Source: QHCE01 sp041743105
Lineage (GTDB): Bacteria > Actinomycetota > Actinomycetes > Mycobacteriales > QHCE01
Direction: 5' to 3'
Length of the DNA: 64,000 nt
Assembly (NCBI GenBank): GCA_041743105.1
Contig: JBGTNI010000050.1
Location: 1 to 64,000, forward strand
Positions 53,967 through 63,030 of this stretch are shown one piece after another. Position 1 is the first letter of the stretch, and each line of letters starts with the position of its first letter. Under the pieces are notes generated by a model. The model did not search any database and was not told the origin of the DNA. It worked only from the letters and a program-made list of their open reading frames with translations. The position numbers were made by a program, and so were the translations under genes.

Positions 53967-54031
53967 GCCATGAGCGTGACCACAGGGCCGGTTTTGGGAC
54001 CGAAATGCGGCCGTGCTGTCACGTTCATGGC
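53967..54031. repeat. 65-bp imperfect palindrome between rluD and vapBC
   Basis: Arms of 14 bases, GCCATGAGCGTGAC (53967-53980) and GTCACGTTCATGGC (54018-54031), differ at one position and enclose a 37-base loop that itself holds a GGCCG/CGGCC stem. There is no T-run after it. It could be a REP-like element, a terminator of the lspA-rluD operon, or the edge of the acquired toxin-antitoxin unit. The rest of 53884-54146 holds nothing I recognise apart from the vapB promoter. Confidence 0.5.
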
Positions 54032-54134
54032 GTGATCCAGGCGAACTGCTCTGCGGGAGTCGGTCTGTTCAGCGCAGCCGGGTCGTTGGCTGCGGTTCTT
54101 AATCAGGTTGCCGATAAAAGTATGCAAAACGTGG

Positions 54135-54140
54135 TACTAT
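54135..54140 (+). promoter_or_regulatory. Candidate -10 box of the second vapBC
   Basis: TACTAT lies in an unusually A/T-rich stretch and ends six bases before ATG 54147, fitting a leaderless transcript. A TTGCCG at 54108 is too far away to be a standard -35. Confidence 0.4.
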
Positions 54141-54146
54141 AAATAT

Positions 54147-54395
54147 ATGGATACCGTGACCAAGGTGACCGTGACTGTGCCAAGTCAACTCGTGCGTCAG
54201 CTTCGCGAAGGCGTGGGAGAGGGTAGGGCACGCTCAGTGTCGGCGTATATCACCGAAGCCATCGAGCAGAAGCTTGACCGTGACGACGACCAGACCGTGC
54301 TGGGTGAGATCCTCGCGGACCACGGAGAACCCACCGCCGCGGAGAAGGCATGGGTTGTCGACGCCCTTTCCAAGATATATGGCAAAGCCGGATGA
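54147..54395 (+). CDS. vapB: Ribbon-helix-helix antitoxin (VapB)
   Basis: 82 residues from ATG 54147. The N-terminal RHH fold reads K-V-T-V-T-V-P-S-Q-L-V-R-Q-L followed by S-V-S-A-Y-I-T-E-A-I-E-Q-K-L. The C-terminal third is acidic with an amphipathic helix for toxin binding. It overlaps the toxin gene by four bases (ATGA). Confidence 0.9.
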   Translation: MDTVTKVTVTVPSQLVRQLREGVGEGRARSVSAYITEAIEQKLDRDDDQTVLGEILADHGEPTAAEKAWVVDALSKIYGKAG

Positions 54396-54772
54396 ACGGT
54401 GTCACCTTCGATGCCGGCGGACTTATCGCCATCGAGAAGGGCCGCTACGAGGTTGCCGCTCTTGCACAGAGCGTGCTCGCCCACGGTGACTGGATAGCAA
54501 TTCCCGCTCTGGCACTGGCGCAGGTGTGGCGTAACGGCGCCAAGCAGGTGCGCCTTGCCCGGTTTCTCGCCCTTCGCGGTGTCGAGGTTGTCCACTTCAC
54601 CGATGAATCCGCGAAACGTGTCGGAGAGCTCTGCGGTGTGGCGAATGTCTCAGATGTCGTTGATGTCTCAGTGGTGTGGTGTGCTCGGAAATATCGGCAC
54701 AAGGCTGTCGTGACATCCGATCCCATCGATATCGCGAGGATCGACCAGACGCTACGGCTGATCGTTGTCTAG
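54392..54772 (+). CDS. vapC: PIN-domain toxin (VapC)
   Basis: 126 residues from ATG 54392. PIN-domain acids are visible in T-F-D-A-G-G-L-I-A, V-V-D-V-S-V-V and V-V-T-S-D-P-I-D-I. The second acidic position falls in A-L-A-Q-V-W-R, where Gln is common in this actinobacterial subgroup. It is distinct in sequence from the PIN protein at 19651-20046, so the two modules were acquired independently. It lies between rluD and dnaE1. Confidence 0.88.
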   Translation: MNGVTFDAGGLIAIEKGRYEVAALAQSVLAHGDWIAIPALALAQVWRNGAKQVRLARFLALRGVEVVHFTDESAKRVGELCGVANVSDVVDVSVVWCARKYRHKAVVTSDPIDIARIDQTLRLIVV

Positions 54773-54991
54773 CGCTCCGCTGGACGGTCAGCGGTTTCGT
54801 CCACGAACTTGACAGAATTGCTGTTTTGCCACCCAAAGCCGCGAAACTGTCGAGTTCGCCGACAGGAAGTTTGTTCTCAGCTCCTTACCATTTTCGGCCT
54901 TGCCGATGGCACCCGGCGTGGGTCCCAGCGCCGCGGAACGCCCGCTCTAAGCTAGGCAAGGAAGCGGGAGCAGGCGGGGGTGTCGTAGGCG

Positions 54992-57900
54992 GTGACTGGC
55001 GCGGGCAGAGACGGATTCGTGCACCTACATGTGCACACCGAATACTCCATGCTCGACGGTGCCGCCCGGTTACGAGACCTGTTCACCGAGTGCCAGCGGC
55101 AGCAGATGCCGGCAATCGCGATTACCGACCACGGCAACATGTACGGCGCCTACGATTTCTACAGCCAGGCGCACAAGGCGGGTATCACTCCGATCATCGG
55201 GACCGAGGCCTACCTTGCTCCCGAGTCGCGCCTTTTCAAGCAGCCGGTGCGCTGGGGTCAGCCCAGCCAGAAAAGCGACGATGTCTCCGGAGCGGGCGCC
55301 TATACCCACATGACGTTGCTGGCCCAGACCACCACAGGCATGCATAACCTGTTCCGGTTGTCCTCGCGGGCCTCGCTCGACGGCTATTTCCGTAAGCCTA
55401 GGATGGATGCCGAGCTGCTGGCCGAGCACGCCGAGGGCATCGTTGCCACCACGGGCTGCCCATCCGGCGAGGTGCAAACCCGCCTACGGCTTGGCCGGTA
55501 CGACAAAGCACTCGAAGCGGCCGGTCGTTACCGGGACATCTTCGGGTCGGAAAACTTCTTCGTCGAGATCATGGACCACGGTCTCGATATCGAGCGGCGG
55601 GTGCGCGACGGGCTCACTGACATAGCACGCGTGTTAGACCTACGCTTTGTGGTGACCAACGATTCGCATTACACCTACGCCAGCGAACGCGAATCTCATG
55701 ACGTGCTGTTGTGCATCCAAACCGGCTCCCAGCAGGCCGACGCTAACCGGCTCTCCTTCGATGGCTCCGGCTACTACGTGAAGTCGGCTGCCGAGATGCG
55801 CGCCATGGACTCCTCCGATATCTGGCGGCAAGGCTGCGATTCCACTCTGCTGATCGCCGAGCGAGTCGATGTCTCGTTCGCAAAACAGAACCTGATGCCA
55901 CGTTTCGACGTACCTGAAGGGCATACTGAGGAAAGCTGGCTGCGTCACGAGGTCGAGCGGGGATTGGCACGGCGCTACCCCGATGGCGTAGACGACGAGC
56001 GTGCGCGGCGCGCCCAGTACGAACTTGACGTCATCGTGCAGATGGGGTTCCCGTCCTACTTCCTTGTGGTGGCTGACTTCATTTGCTGGGCCAAAGAATC
56101 CGGCATTCGAGTCGGCCCGGGTCGCGGTTCGGCGGCCGGATGTCTGGTGGCGTACGCACTCGGGATCACCGACCTGGATCCGATCACGCACGGGTTACTG
56201 TTCGAGCGGTTCCTTAACCCGCAGCGCGTGTCCATGCCCGACATCGACATCGACTTCGACGAGCGCCGGCGCGGTGATGTGATTCGTTACGTCACGGCCA
56301 AGTGGGGCGAGGACAAGGTCGCCCAGATCGTCACCTATGGCACCATCAAGGCCAAAGCCGCCGTGAAAGACTCGGCAAGGGTGCTCGGCTACCCCTACGC
56401 CATCGGCGACCGCATCACCAAAGCCTTCCCGCCGCCGGTCATGGGTAAGGACATCTCGCTGTTGGGGATCTTCGACCCCGGTTACGCGCGGTACACCGAA
56501 GCCAGTGAAGTTCGAGCGCTGTATGAGTCCGACAGCGATACCAAGCGGGTCATCGACACCGCCAAGGGTCTCGAGGGACTCATCCGGCAGGTAGGCGTGC
56601 ATGCCGCGGGCGTCATCATGAGTGCCGAGCCACTGATCGATCACATCCCGGTCTGGAAGCGCGAAGCCGACGGTGCGATCATCACCCAGTTCGATTACCC
56701 GACGTGCGAAGAGCTCGGCCTGCTCAAGATGGACTTCTTGGGTCTTCGCAATCTCACTGTCCTCGACGACTGCCTCGGCAACATCGAAGCCAACCGTGGC
56801 GAAACGGTGGACCTAGAGACGCTGCAGCTCGACGATCGCGCCGCCTACGAGCTGCTGGCACGTGGAGACACGCTCGGAGTCTTCCAGCTCGACGGCGGCC
56901 CCATGAGATCGCTGCTGCGTGCCATGCGGCCGGACAACTTCGAGGATATCTCCGCGGTGCTGGCGCTGTACCGGCCTGGACCGATGGGCGCCAACGCCCA
57001 CAATGAATATGCCGACCGCAAGAACGGCCGCAAACCGGTAACGCCGATTCACCCCGAGCTTGCCGAACCACTTGCCGAGATCCTGGGCGACACGTATGGC
57101 CTGATCGTGTACCAGGAGCAGGTCATGGCCATCGCCCAACAGTTGGCGGGCTACTCGCTGGGTGCCGCGGACCTGCTCCGTCGCGCGATGGGCAAGAAAA
57201 AGAAAGAGATCCTAGAAAAGGAGTACGTCCCGTTCGCCGACGGGATGCGCATCGGAGGCTACTCCGACCAGGCGATCAGGACGCTCTGGGACATTCTGGT
57301 CCCGTTTTCCGACTACGCCTTCAATAAGGCCCACACCGCTGGGTACGGCCTGGTGTCGTACTGGACGGCGTATCTCAAGGCCAACTTCCCGGCCGAATAC
57401 ATGGCGGCACTGCTGACCAGCGTTCGCGACGACAAGGACAAGATCGCGATCTACCTGGCCGAATGCCGGCGCATGGGTATCAAGGTGCTGCCACCGGATG
57501 TCAACGAATCCGATGCCGTGTTCACACCCCGCGGTTCCGACATCCGGTTCGGGCTCACCGCGGTGCGTAACGTGGGTGTCAACGTGGTCAGCTCGATCGT
57601 CGCAACCCGCGCCGAGAAGGGGGCCTTCGGCGACTTCTATGACTATCTGGGCAAGGTCGAGGCGCTGGGATGTAACCGCAAGACGGTGGAGTCCTTGATT
57701 AAGGCCGGAGCATTCGATTCGCTCGGCCACACTCGCCGGGGCCTAGTTGCGGTGCACGCCGAGGCTATCGAGGCGTTTATGGGCACCAAACGCAACGAGG
57801 CGATCGGTCAGTTCGATCTCTTCGGTGCTGCTGGCGATGACGGCACCGACCTCGCCGCGACCATGGTTCCGGCTATTCCGCCTGGTGAGTGGGACAAGGC

Positions 57901-58522
57901 GCAGCTGCTGGCGTTCGAGCGAGAGATGCTAGGACTCTATGTCTCCGATCACCCCTTGCTCGGTTTGGAGCATGTGCTCTCGGCCGCGGCTGACACCTCG
58001 CTTGCCCGATTGGTCGAAGACAGTGTGGCCGACGGCACTGTAGTGACGGTCGCCGGCATCTTGTCCGCCGTCACCCGCAAGGTCACCAAGCAAGGCAAGG
58101 TCTGGGCGGCAACGTCGATTGAAGATCTCGACGGCATGGCCGAAGCCTTGTTCTTCCCGGCCACCTTTGAGCTGGTGGGATCACATGTCATTGAGGATCA
58201 GATCGTGGTGCTCAAGGCGCGCGTGGACAAGCGCGAAGACGCGCCGAGACTGGTGGCACTGGACCTGTCGATTCCCGACGTGAGTAACCGCGCGGAGCAC
58301 CCCTTGGTGCTTTCTGTTCCGCAAGCCCGCTGCGATCCGCGCTTGGTCGGGGCGCTCAAGGAGGTGCTGGGCACGCATCCCGGTACTACGGAGGTGCATG
58401 TACAACTGGTAGCCGAGCGCGGCACGACCGTGTTCCGGCTGGGGGAAGGTATCCGGGTCGCGCCGTCGTCGTCGCTGATGGCCGACCTCAAGGCGTTGCT
58501 GGGTCCGGCAGGAGTGCGATGA
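54992..58522 (+). CDS. dnaE1: DNA polymerase III alpha subunit
   Basis: 1,176 residues, GTG start. It begins with the PHP domain (F-V-H-L-H-V-H-T-E-Y-S-M-L-D-G), then the palm with the catalytic aspartates in M-P-D-I-D-I-D-F, fingers, beta-clamp and tau-binding regions, and a C-terminal OB domain. The R-V-G-P-G-R-G-S-A-A-G segment binds the nucleotide. The intact PHP histidines suggest retained PHP-type proofreading as described for mycobacterial DnaE1. It overlaps the following gene (ATGA). Confidence 0.97.
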   Translation: MTGAGRDGFVHLHVHTEYSMLDGAARLRDLFTECQRQQMPAIAITDHGNMYGAYDFYSQAHKAGITPIIGTEAYLAPESRLFKQPVRWGQPSQKSDDVSGAGAYTHMTLLAQTTTGMHNLFRLSSRASLDGYFRKPRMDAELLAEHAEGIVATTGCPSGEVQTRLRLGRYDKALEAAGRYRDIFGSENFFVEIMDHGLDIERRVRDGLTDIARVLDLRFVVTNDSHYTYASERESHDVLLCIQTGSQQADANRLSFDGSGYYVKSAAEMRAMDSSDIWRQGCDSTLLIAERVDVSFAKQNLMPRFDVPEGHTEESWLRHEVERGLARRYPDGVDDERARRAQYELDVIVQMGFPSYFLVVADFICWAKESGIRVGPGRGSAAGCLVAYALGITDLDPITHGLLFERFLNPQRVSMPDIDIDFDERRRGDVIRYVTAKWGEDKVAQIVTYGTIKAKAAVKDSARVLGYPYAIGDRITKAFPPPVMGKDISLLGIFDPGYARYTEASEVRALYESDSDTKRVIDTAKGLEGLIRQVGVHAAGVIMSAEPLIDHIPVWKREADGAIITQFDYPTCEELGLLKMDFLGLRNLTVLDDCLGNIEANRGETVDLETLQLDDRAAYELLARGDTLGVFQLDGGPMRSLLRAMRPDNFEDISAVLALYRPGPMGANAHNEYADRKNGRKPVTPIHPELAEPLAEILGDTYGLIVYQEQVMAIAQQLAGYSLGAADLLRRAMGKKKKEILEKEYVPFADGMRIGGYSDQAIRTLWDILVPFSDYAFNKAHTAGYGLVSYWTAYLKANFPAEYMAALLTSVRDDKDKIAIYLAECRRMGIKVLPPDVNESDAVFTPRGSDIRFGLTAVRNVGVNVVSSIVATRAEKGAFGDFYDYLGKVEALGCNRKTVESLIKAGAFDSLGHTRRGLVAVHAEAIEAFMGTKRNEAIGQFDLFGAAGDDGTDLAATMVPAIPPGEWDKAQLLAFEREMLGLYVSDHPLLGLEHVLSAAADTSLARLVEDSVADGTVVTVAGILSAVTRKVTKQGKVWAATSIEDLDGMAEALFFPATFELVGSHVIEDQIVVLKARVDKREDAPRLVALDLSIPDVSNRAEHPLVLSVPQARCDPRLVGALKEVLGTHPGTTEVHVQLVAERGTTVFRLGEGIRVAPSSSLMADLKALLGPAGVR

Positions 58523-59133
58523 AGCCGTTGCTCTCCGCCCGTCTGCGGCAGGCCTGGCGGCAGCGGCGCGGTGTAATGGTCGCCGCTGGAGTCTTAGTCG
58601 CAGTGCTGACGGTCGTTGGCGCCGGGCTTGCCGTGCTCTGGTGGTGGTGGGGACCGCAGCTGGATATCATCGCTAGCCCTCGTGGTGCGCTGGTGGCCAA
58701 TGAGCAGCCGGAAGAATACATTTCTTCCGACGGCCGATTCGGGTTGATCGTCGGAGTGACCGGTGTCGTTGCCGGCCTCGCGGCGTGGCTCGCGCGACGG
58801 TTTCGTGGTCCAGAGCTGCTGCTAGCACTGGCGCTAGGAGCCTTCGCCGGCTCTTTGGTGATGTGGCAGCTGGGCGAGGAGATCGGCACTGTCCACGGTC
58901 AAGACATCGTCGACGCTATGGTCATGGGTGAAAGCGGTCAGGTTCCCATCGTCGAGCTACACGCCACAGGATTGTTGTTCCTACAACCGTTACTTGCGGT
59001 GCTGACGTACGTGGTGTGTGTCTCATGGTCGTCGACGCCTGACCTACGATCGACTCCGGCAGTCTTGCCGCCGGTGGGACCAGGTCGCGAATCCGTTACT
59101 GCTACAGATAACACCCCGGCACAGGTAAAATAA
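58519..59133 (+). CDS. DUF2567-like membrane protein
   Basis: 204 residues. Four hydrophobic helices (about 20-44, 73-92, 97-117, 151-172), with a conserved-looking W-W-W-W-G-P and F-G-L-I-V-G-V-T-G. The C-terminus is disordered. Proteins of this kind next to dnaE1 and the his genes are common in actinobacteria; the function is unknown. Confidence 0.8.
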   Translation: MKPLLSARLRQAWRQRRGVMVAAGVLVAVLTVVGAGLAVLWWWWGPQLDIIASPRGALVANEQPEEYISSDGRFGLIVGVTGVVAGLAAWLARRFRGPELLLALALGAFAGSLVMWQLGEEIGTVHGQDIVDAMVMGESGQVPIVELHATGLLFLQPLLAVLTYVVCVSWSSTPDLRSTPAVLPPVGPGRESVTATDNTPAQVK

Positions 59134-59154
59134 GAAGTTTAGGCTAGGAGTGCT

Positions 59155-59793
59155 GTGAGCCTTATCCACCCGCGAGTAGCGGTATTGGACTACGGTTCTG
59201 GGAACCTTCGCTCGGCACAGCGAGCCTTACAGCGCGTGGGCGCTGAGGTGACGATAACGAGCGACTTGGCTGCTTGTTCCGCCGCGGACGGGCTCGTGGT
59301 CCCGGGGGTAGGCGCGTTCGCCACCTGCGCTAGTGCGCTGCATACGACCGGCGCCGGGTCAATGATTGCTTCTCGGGTCGCCGCCGATGCCCCGGTATTT
59401 GGCATCTGTGTGGGGATGCAGGTGTTGTTCGACTCGGGTCATGAGCACGGAATCAGTGCGAAAGGCTTAGGTATCCTTCCCGGCGCGGTACGTCGGCTGC
59501 GCGCGGAGCGCTTGCCGCACATGGGATGGAATACCGTGCGGCCGGACGAGCCAAGCACGTTGTTCGCGGGGCTGGACGCGCAGACGCGCTGCTACTTTGT
59601 CCACTCTTATGCAGCATGCGACGATGATGGTGCGCTGCGGGGTACCGCCGATTCAGTGACGTACACCGAACACGGTGAGCCGTTCGTGGCGGCGGTAGAG
59701 CGTGGCGCGGTTGCTGCGACGCAGTTCCATCCGGAAAAGTCCGGGGAGACGGGCATGGCAGTGTTGCGGAACTGGGTCTCTAGCCTGGGGTAG
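59155..59793 (+). CDS. hisH: Imidazole glycerol phosphate synthase, glutaminase subunit HisH
   Basis: 212 residues. Triad amidotransferase with D-Y-G-S-G-N-L-R-S near 13, P-G-V-G-A-F, the nucleophile Cys in G-I-C-V-G-M-Q and the His/Glu pair in Q-F-H-P-E-K-S. It supplies ammonia to HisF for histidine and purine-salvage chemistry. The start is GTG 59155 with AGGAG upstream. HisF and HisA are not in the window. Confidence 0.96.
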   Translation: MSLIHPRVAVLDYGSGNLRSAQRALQRVGAEVTITSDLAACSAADGLVVPGVGAFATCASALHTTGAGSMIASRVAADAPVFGICVGMQVLFDSGHEHGISAKGLGILPGAVRRLRAERLPHMGWNTVRPDEPSTLFAGLDAQTRCYFVHSYAACDDDGALRGTADSVTYTEHGEPFVAAVERGAVAATQFHPEKSGETGMAVLRNWVSSLG

Positions 59794-59871
59794 CGCCCGG
59801 TTTGACACCTCTGAACCCTCAAATACGAGCTAAACTCAGGCCCCCTAACCAGTAGAATGTCGAGTTGAGCT

Positions 59872-60888
59872 TTGGCACCAGACACTGCCGACGGATCGAC
59901 GGCCGCTCCCGGCAACCCGTGGAAGCGGATCAGTGTTCCCGGGATCATGGTAAGTAGCATTCCAGCGTTCATTGCCATGGCGATTCTCCTCGCCTTCAGC
60001 AAGATTCCTGGCTTAGATACCTTGTCGGACGTCTTCGAGGTTCTTATCGCCGGTTTACCGATCGTTATCGCGGCTATAGCTGCCCGCAAGGTATCTGGCG
60101 TGGATGAAGTCGGCGTGGTTGCCGGTGTAACCGCTGGTATTTTAGCCGTCGACGGCGGCATTCTTGGGGGTTTGATAGCCGGCATTCTGGCCGGGGTGCT
60201 GGCTAGCTATTTGCTGGCCTGGACTTTTGCCTGGCGTTTCCCAACCACTACAGCAAATATCGTGGCCGGCGGTGTCTCTGGTCTTATTCCCGGTCTTCTG
60301 GTCTACTACGTTCTCGCTCCGTTCACCAAAACCATCGGTGATGCCGTCAAGGTGGGCGTTGCTGAGCTACTTCAGTTCAATCCTCTCCTAGCCGGTGCCA
60401 TGGCCGGAATCCTAATGTGGCCGGTTTTGATGGGAGGGGTTTATCACTCCGTCCTCCTCCCTATCATCCTGTTGGAGATGAGCGAGAAAGGCCATAGTTT
60501 TTTCGGGGCCATTGACATGGTTGCCCTGGTCATGGTCAGTCTAGGAATTACTTTGGCCAACGTTGTCGTTCCGCGAGCCAACAACGATCGCGTTCTTGCC
60601 GCCTCAGGTGCTGCGGTTAATTTCGGCTTCGGCACCTTCGTCGAAGCTTCCTACCCTTTTATGCTGGCCGATAAAAAAGTTTTCGCCGGTGCGTTAGTCG
60701 GTGGCGGGGTCGGCGGGCTGACTGTCGGAGCCACACACGCTGAGGCGACCGCGTATGTCCCGAGCGTTGTCGCACCGTTCCTCGCCACGAGCGCGTTCGG
60801 CATGTTCTTCGCCATGTTCGCTGCTTGTAGCGTCACTTTTGTGATCACACTGCTTACCAATATGTGGGCGTCGAGAGCCGCAGCGTGA
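59872..60888 (+). CDS. Lone PTS EIIC component, fructose/mannitol superfamily
   Basis: 338 residues starting at TTG 59872. About ten hydrophobic helices. Features of the fructose-type EIIC family are visible: G-G-I-L-G-G-L-I-A-G-I-L-A-G, N-P-L-L-A-G-A-M-A-G-I-L-M-W-P and G-V-Y-H-S-V-L-L-P. There is no EIIA or EIIB domain attached or encoded nearby, so phosphotransfer partners must lie elsewhere. Its composition is richer in A/T than the flanking his genes. It separates hisH from the oppositely oriented hisB-hisD. Confidence 0.8.
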   Translation: MAPDTADGSTAAPGNPWKRISVPGIMVSSIPAFIAMAILLAFSKIPGLDTLSDVFEVLIAGLPIVIAAIAARKVSGVDEVGVVAGVTAGILAVDGGILGGLIAGILAGVLASYLLAWTFAWRFPTTTANIVAGGVSGLIPGLLVYYVLAPFTKTIGDAVKVGVAELLQFNPLLAGAMAGILMWPVLMGGVYHSVLLPIILLEMSEKGHSFFGAIDMVALVMVSLGITLANVVVPRANNDRVLAASGAAVNFGFGTFVEASYPFMLADKKVFAGALVGGGVGGLTVGATHAEATAYVPSVVAPFLATSAFGMFFAMFAACSVTFVITLLTNMWASRAAA

Positions 60889-60933
60889 GTCACATCGTGG
60901 CACGCTTAACCTACTGTGGAGAAGTTATGAGAA

Positions 60934-61530
60934 CTACAGCTTCCCTTTGGTGCTGGGCACGCCAATCACCCGGGAATCTGGTTCGACTGCGTCCCGCAGC
61001 GCCCGAGCCACTGCCTTGAACTGCGCCTCGGCGATGTGATGGGCGTCGCGACCGGAGCGCACCAACACATGTAACGCGATCTGAGCGTTGTTTGCAAAAG
61101 ACTCCCAGACGTGGCGAACCAGTGTGCCCGCGAATTGCGGTCCGATCGTCGCAGTCTCCATCACGGCCGGCTCCTCGTGGACCAGATAGGTCCGGCCGGC
61201 CAGGTCCACTGACACCTGTACCAGCGCCTCGTCCAAGGGGACTAAGGAATCCCCAAAACGTCGGATGCCGGCCTTGTCTCCGAGAGCTTGCCGAAAGGTC
61301 TGACCGAGCGCGATCGCGCAGTCCTCGACCGTGTGATGGGCATCGATATGCAAGTCGCCTTGGGCGTGAACAGTCAGATCGAAACAGCCATGTTTCCCGA
61401 GCTGCGCCAGCATGTGATCGTAGAAACCCACCCCAGTCTGGATATCGGTACGCCCCGCACCATCGAGGTCGATCTCCACCAGCACTTTGGTCTCGCCGGT
61501 CACCCGCTCCACTCTGCCGATGCGTCCCAT
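60934..61530 (-). CDS. hisB: Imidazoleglycerol-phosphate dehydratase HisB
   Basis: 198 residues from ATG 61530 (GGAG upstream; the frame is open to 61587). Manganese-binding repeats H-H-T-V-E-D and D-A-H-H-I-A-E-A-Q-F-K-A are both present, as is V-G-F-Y-D-H-M-L. It is the monofunctional type without a phosphatase domain. It lies 22 bases downstream of hisD in the same direction; hisC, normally between them in actinobacteria, is missing. Confidence 0.96.
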   Translation of the reverse strand: MGRIGRVERVTGETKVLVEIDLDGAGRTDIQTGVGFYDHMLAQLGKHGCFDLTVHAQGDLHIDAHHTVEDCAIALGQTFRQALGDKAGIRRFGDSLVPLDEALVQVSVDLAGRTYLVHEEPAVMETATIGPQFAGTLVRHVWESFANNAQIALHVLVRSGRDAHHIAEAQFKAVARALRDAVEPDSRVIGVPSTKGKL

Positions 61531-61552
61531 CACCACTCCATACGTCGTCTCA

Positions 61553-62851
61553 CTAATCGGCAATCCGCACCCGTACCGCTGCGCCATGCGCTGGCAGATC
61601 CTCGGCCTCAGCCAATGTTATGACATGCCCGGCAACTCCGCTCAGTGCCGTCGCGTCGTACTCCACGACATGCGTGCCCCGCAGGAAGGTCTGTACCGAG
61701 AGTCCTGTGGAATACCGGGCGGACCCACCAGTCGGAAGGATGTGGTTTGAGCCGGCGCAGTAGTCGCCGAGTGAGACAGGGGAGTAGTGCCCGATAAAGA
61801 TCGCGCCGGCATTGCGTACCCGTGCGGCGACCTCTGGTGCGTCGCGAGTCTGTACCTCCAGATGCTCTGCGGCGTATTCATCCACTACCGCCAAGCCCTG
61901 CTCAATGTCGGTCACAAGCACTATCGCAGACTGCGGCCCGCTTAGCGCTTCCTGGACACGCTCGGTGTGCTTGGTTTTGGCGATCTGCCGCTCGAGCTCT
62001 GCCTCAACCGCCGCGATAAGCTCCGCATCGGGCGTCACTAGAACGGACGCCGCGGCGGGGTCATGCTCTGCTTGGCTGATCAGGTCGGCGGCTAGGTAGA
62101 CCGAGTTGGCGGTAGCGTCGGCAAGGATCGCGATTTCGGTAGGTCCGGCCTCCGCGTCGATTCCTACCACGCCGCGTAGTAGCCGTTTCGCGGCGGTGAC
62201 CCAGATGTTCCCCGGGCCGGTCACGAGGTCTACTGGGAGACACTCTTCCTCGCCGTCAGCGACCCCGTAAGCGAGCATCGCTATCGACTGCGCGCCACCG
62301 ACGGAGTACACCTCCTCGACGCCGAGGAGCTCGCACGCCGCCAGCACCAGCGAATGCGGCAAACCCGTCTCGCGTTGCGGTGGAGAGACCACGGCGATCG
62401 ATTCGACACCCGCGATTTGCGCTGGTACCACGCTCATCACCACGCTGGACGGGTACACAGCCAATCCGCCTGGAACATAGAGACCCACCCGTCGTACTGG
62501 ACGCCAGCGTTCGGTTACTCGACCACCAGCAACTACCTGGGTCGTGACATCCTCGCGACGCTGGTCGGCGTGGACCAGTCGTACACGTCGGATCGTTTCG
62601 GTCAGTGCCTCCCGGATTACCGGATCCAACTGTTCCGCGGCCGCCCTGAGGGCCTCGCCTGGAACCCGCAATCGGGAAAGGGTCACATTGTCGAAGCGCT
62701 CCGTCGCGGCCCGCACCGCGGCAGCGCCGTCCTTGCGCACCGCCTCGATGATCGGCTGGACTTGCTCGGTTGCGTCCGAGACCTCCATCGCGGCACGTGG
62801 GAGGATGCTCCGAGGCGAGCGGGAGGATTTTCGCAGATCGATACAACGCAT
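61553..62851 (-). CDS. hisD: Histidinol dehydrogenase HisD
   Basis: 432 residues from ATG 62851. Signature segments are G-L-Y-V-P-G-G, the N-terminal part of the NAD fold, G-P-G-N-I-W-V-T-A-A-K-R, A-G-P-T-E-I, and the catalytic Glu-His in A-A-E-H-L-E-V. The zinc ligand region S-G-V-A-G-H-V is near the C-terminus. It catalyses the last two steps of histidine synthesis. Confidence 0.97.
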   Translation of the reverse strand: MRCIDLRKSSRSPRSILPRAAMEVSDATEQVQPIIEAVRKDGAAAVRAATERFDNVTLSRLRVPGEALRAAAEQLDPVIREALTETIRRVRLVHADQRREDVTTQVVAGGRVTERWRPVRRVGLYVPGGLAVYPSSVVMSVVPAQIAGVESIAVVSPPQRETGLPHSLVLAACELLGVEEVYSVGGAQSIAMLAYGVADGEEECLPVDLVTGPGNIWVTAAKRLLRGVVGIDAEAGPTEIAILADATANSVYLAADLISQAEHDPAAASVLVTPDAELIAAVEAELERQIAKTKHTERVQEALSGPQSAIVLVTDIEQGLAVVDEYAAEHLEVQTRDAPEVAARVRNAGAIFIGHYSPVSLGDYCAGSNHILPTGGSARYSTGLSVQTFLRGTHVVEYDATALSGVAGHVITLAEAEDLPAHGAAVRVRIAD

Positions 62852-63030
62852 GGCGCTAGCCTAATGGACTGGTGGACCGGTCGCGCTGGCTCAGCCAGTG
62901 TTTAGAGGTCGCGTGTGAGATAGCCCGCATTGTGTGCGGCACGGTAGCTCCCAGCCGCATTATCTCCCGTAATATCGATCGAATCTGGCATCGCCAACTT
63001 CTCGAACTTCTCCAGCCGTAGATAGGACCC

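Noticed and set aside
54808..54836. TTGACA before dnaE1 as a promoter
   Set aside because: The hexamer at 54808 is consensus, but no TANNNT lies 16-18 bases downstream.
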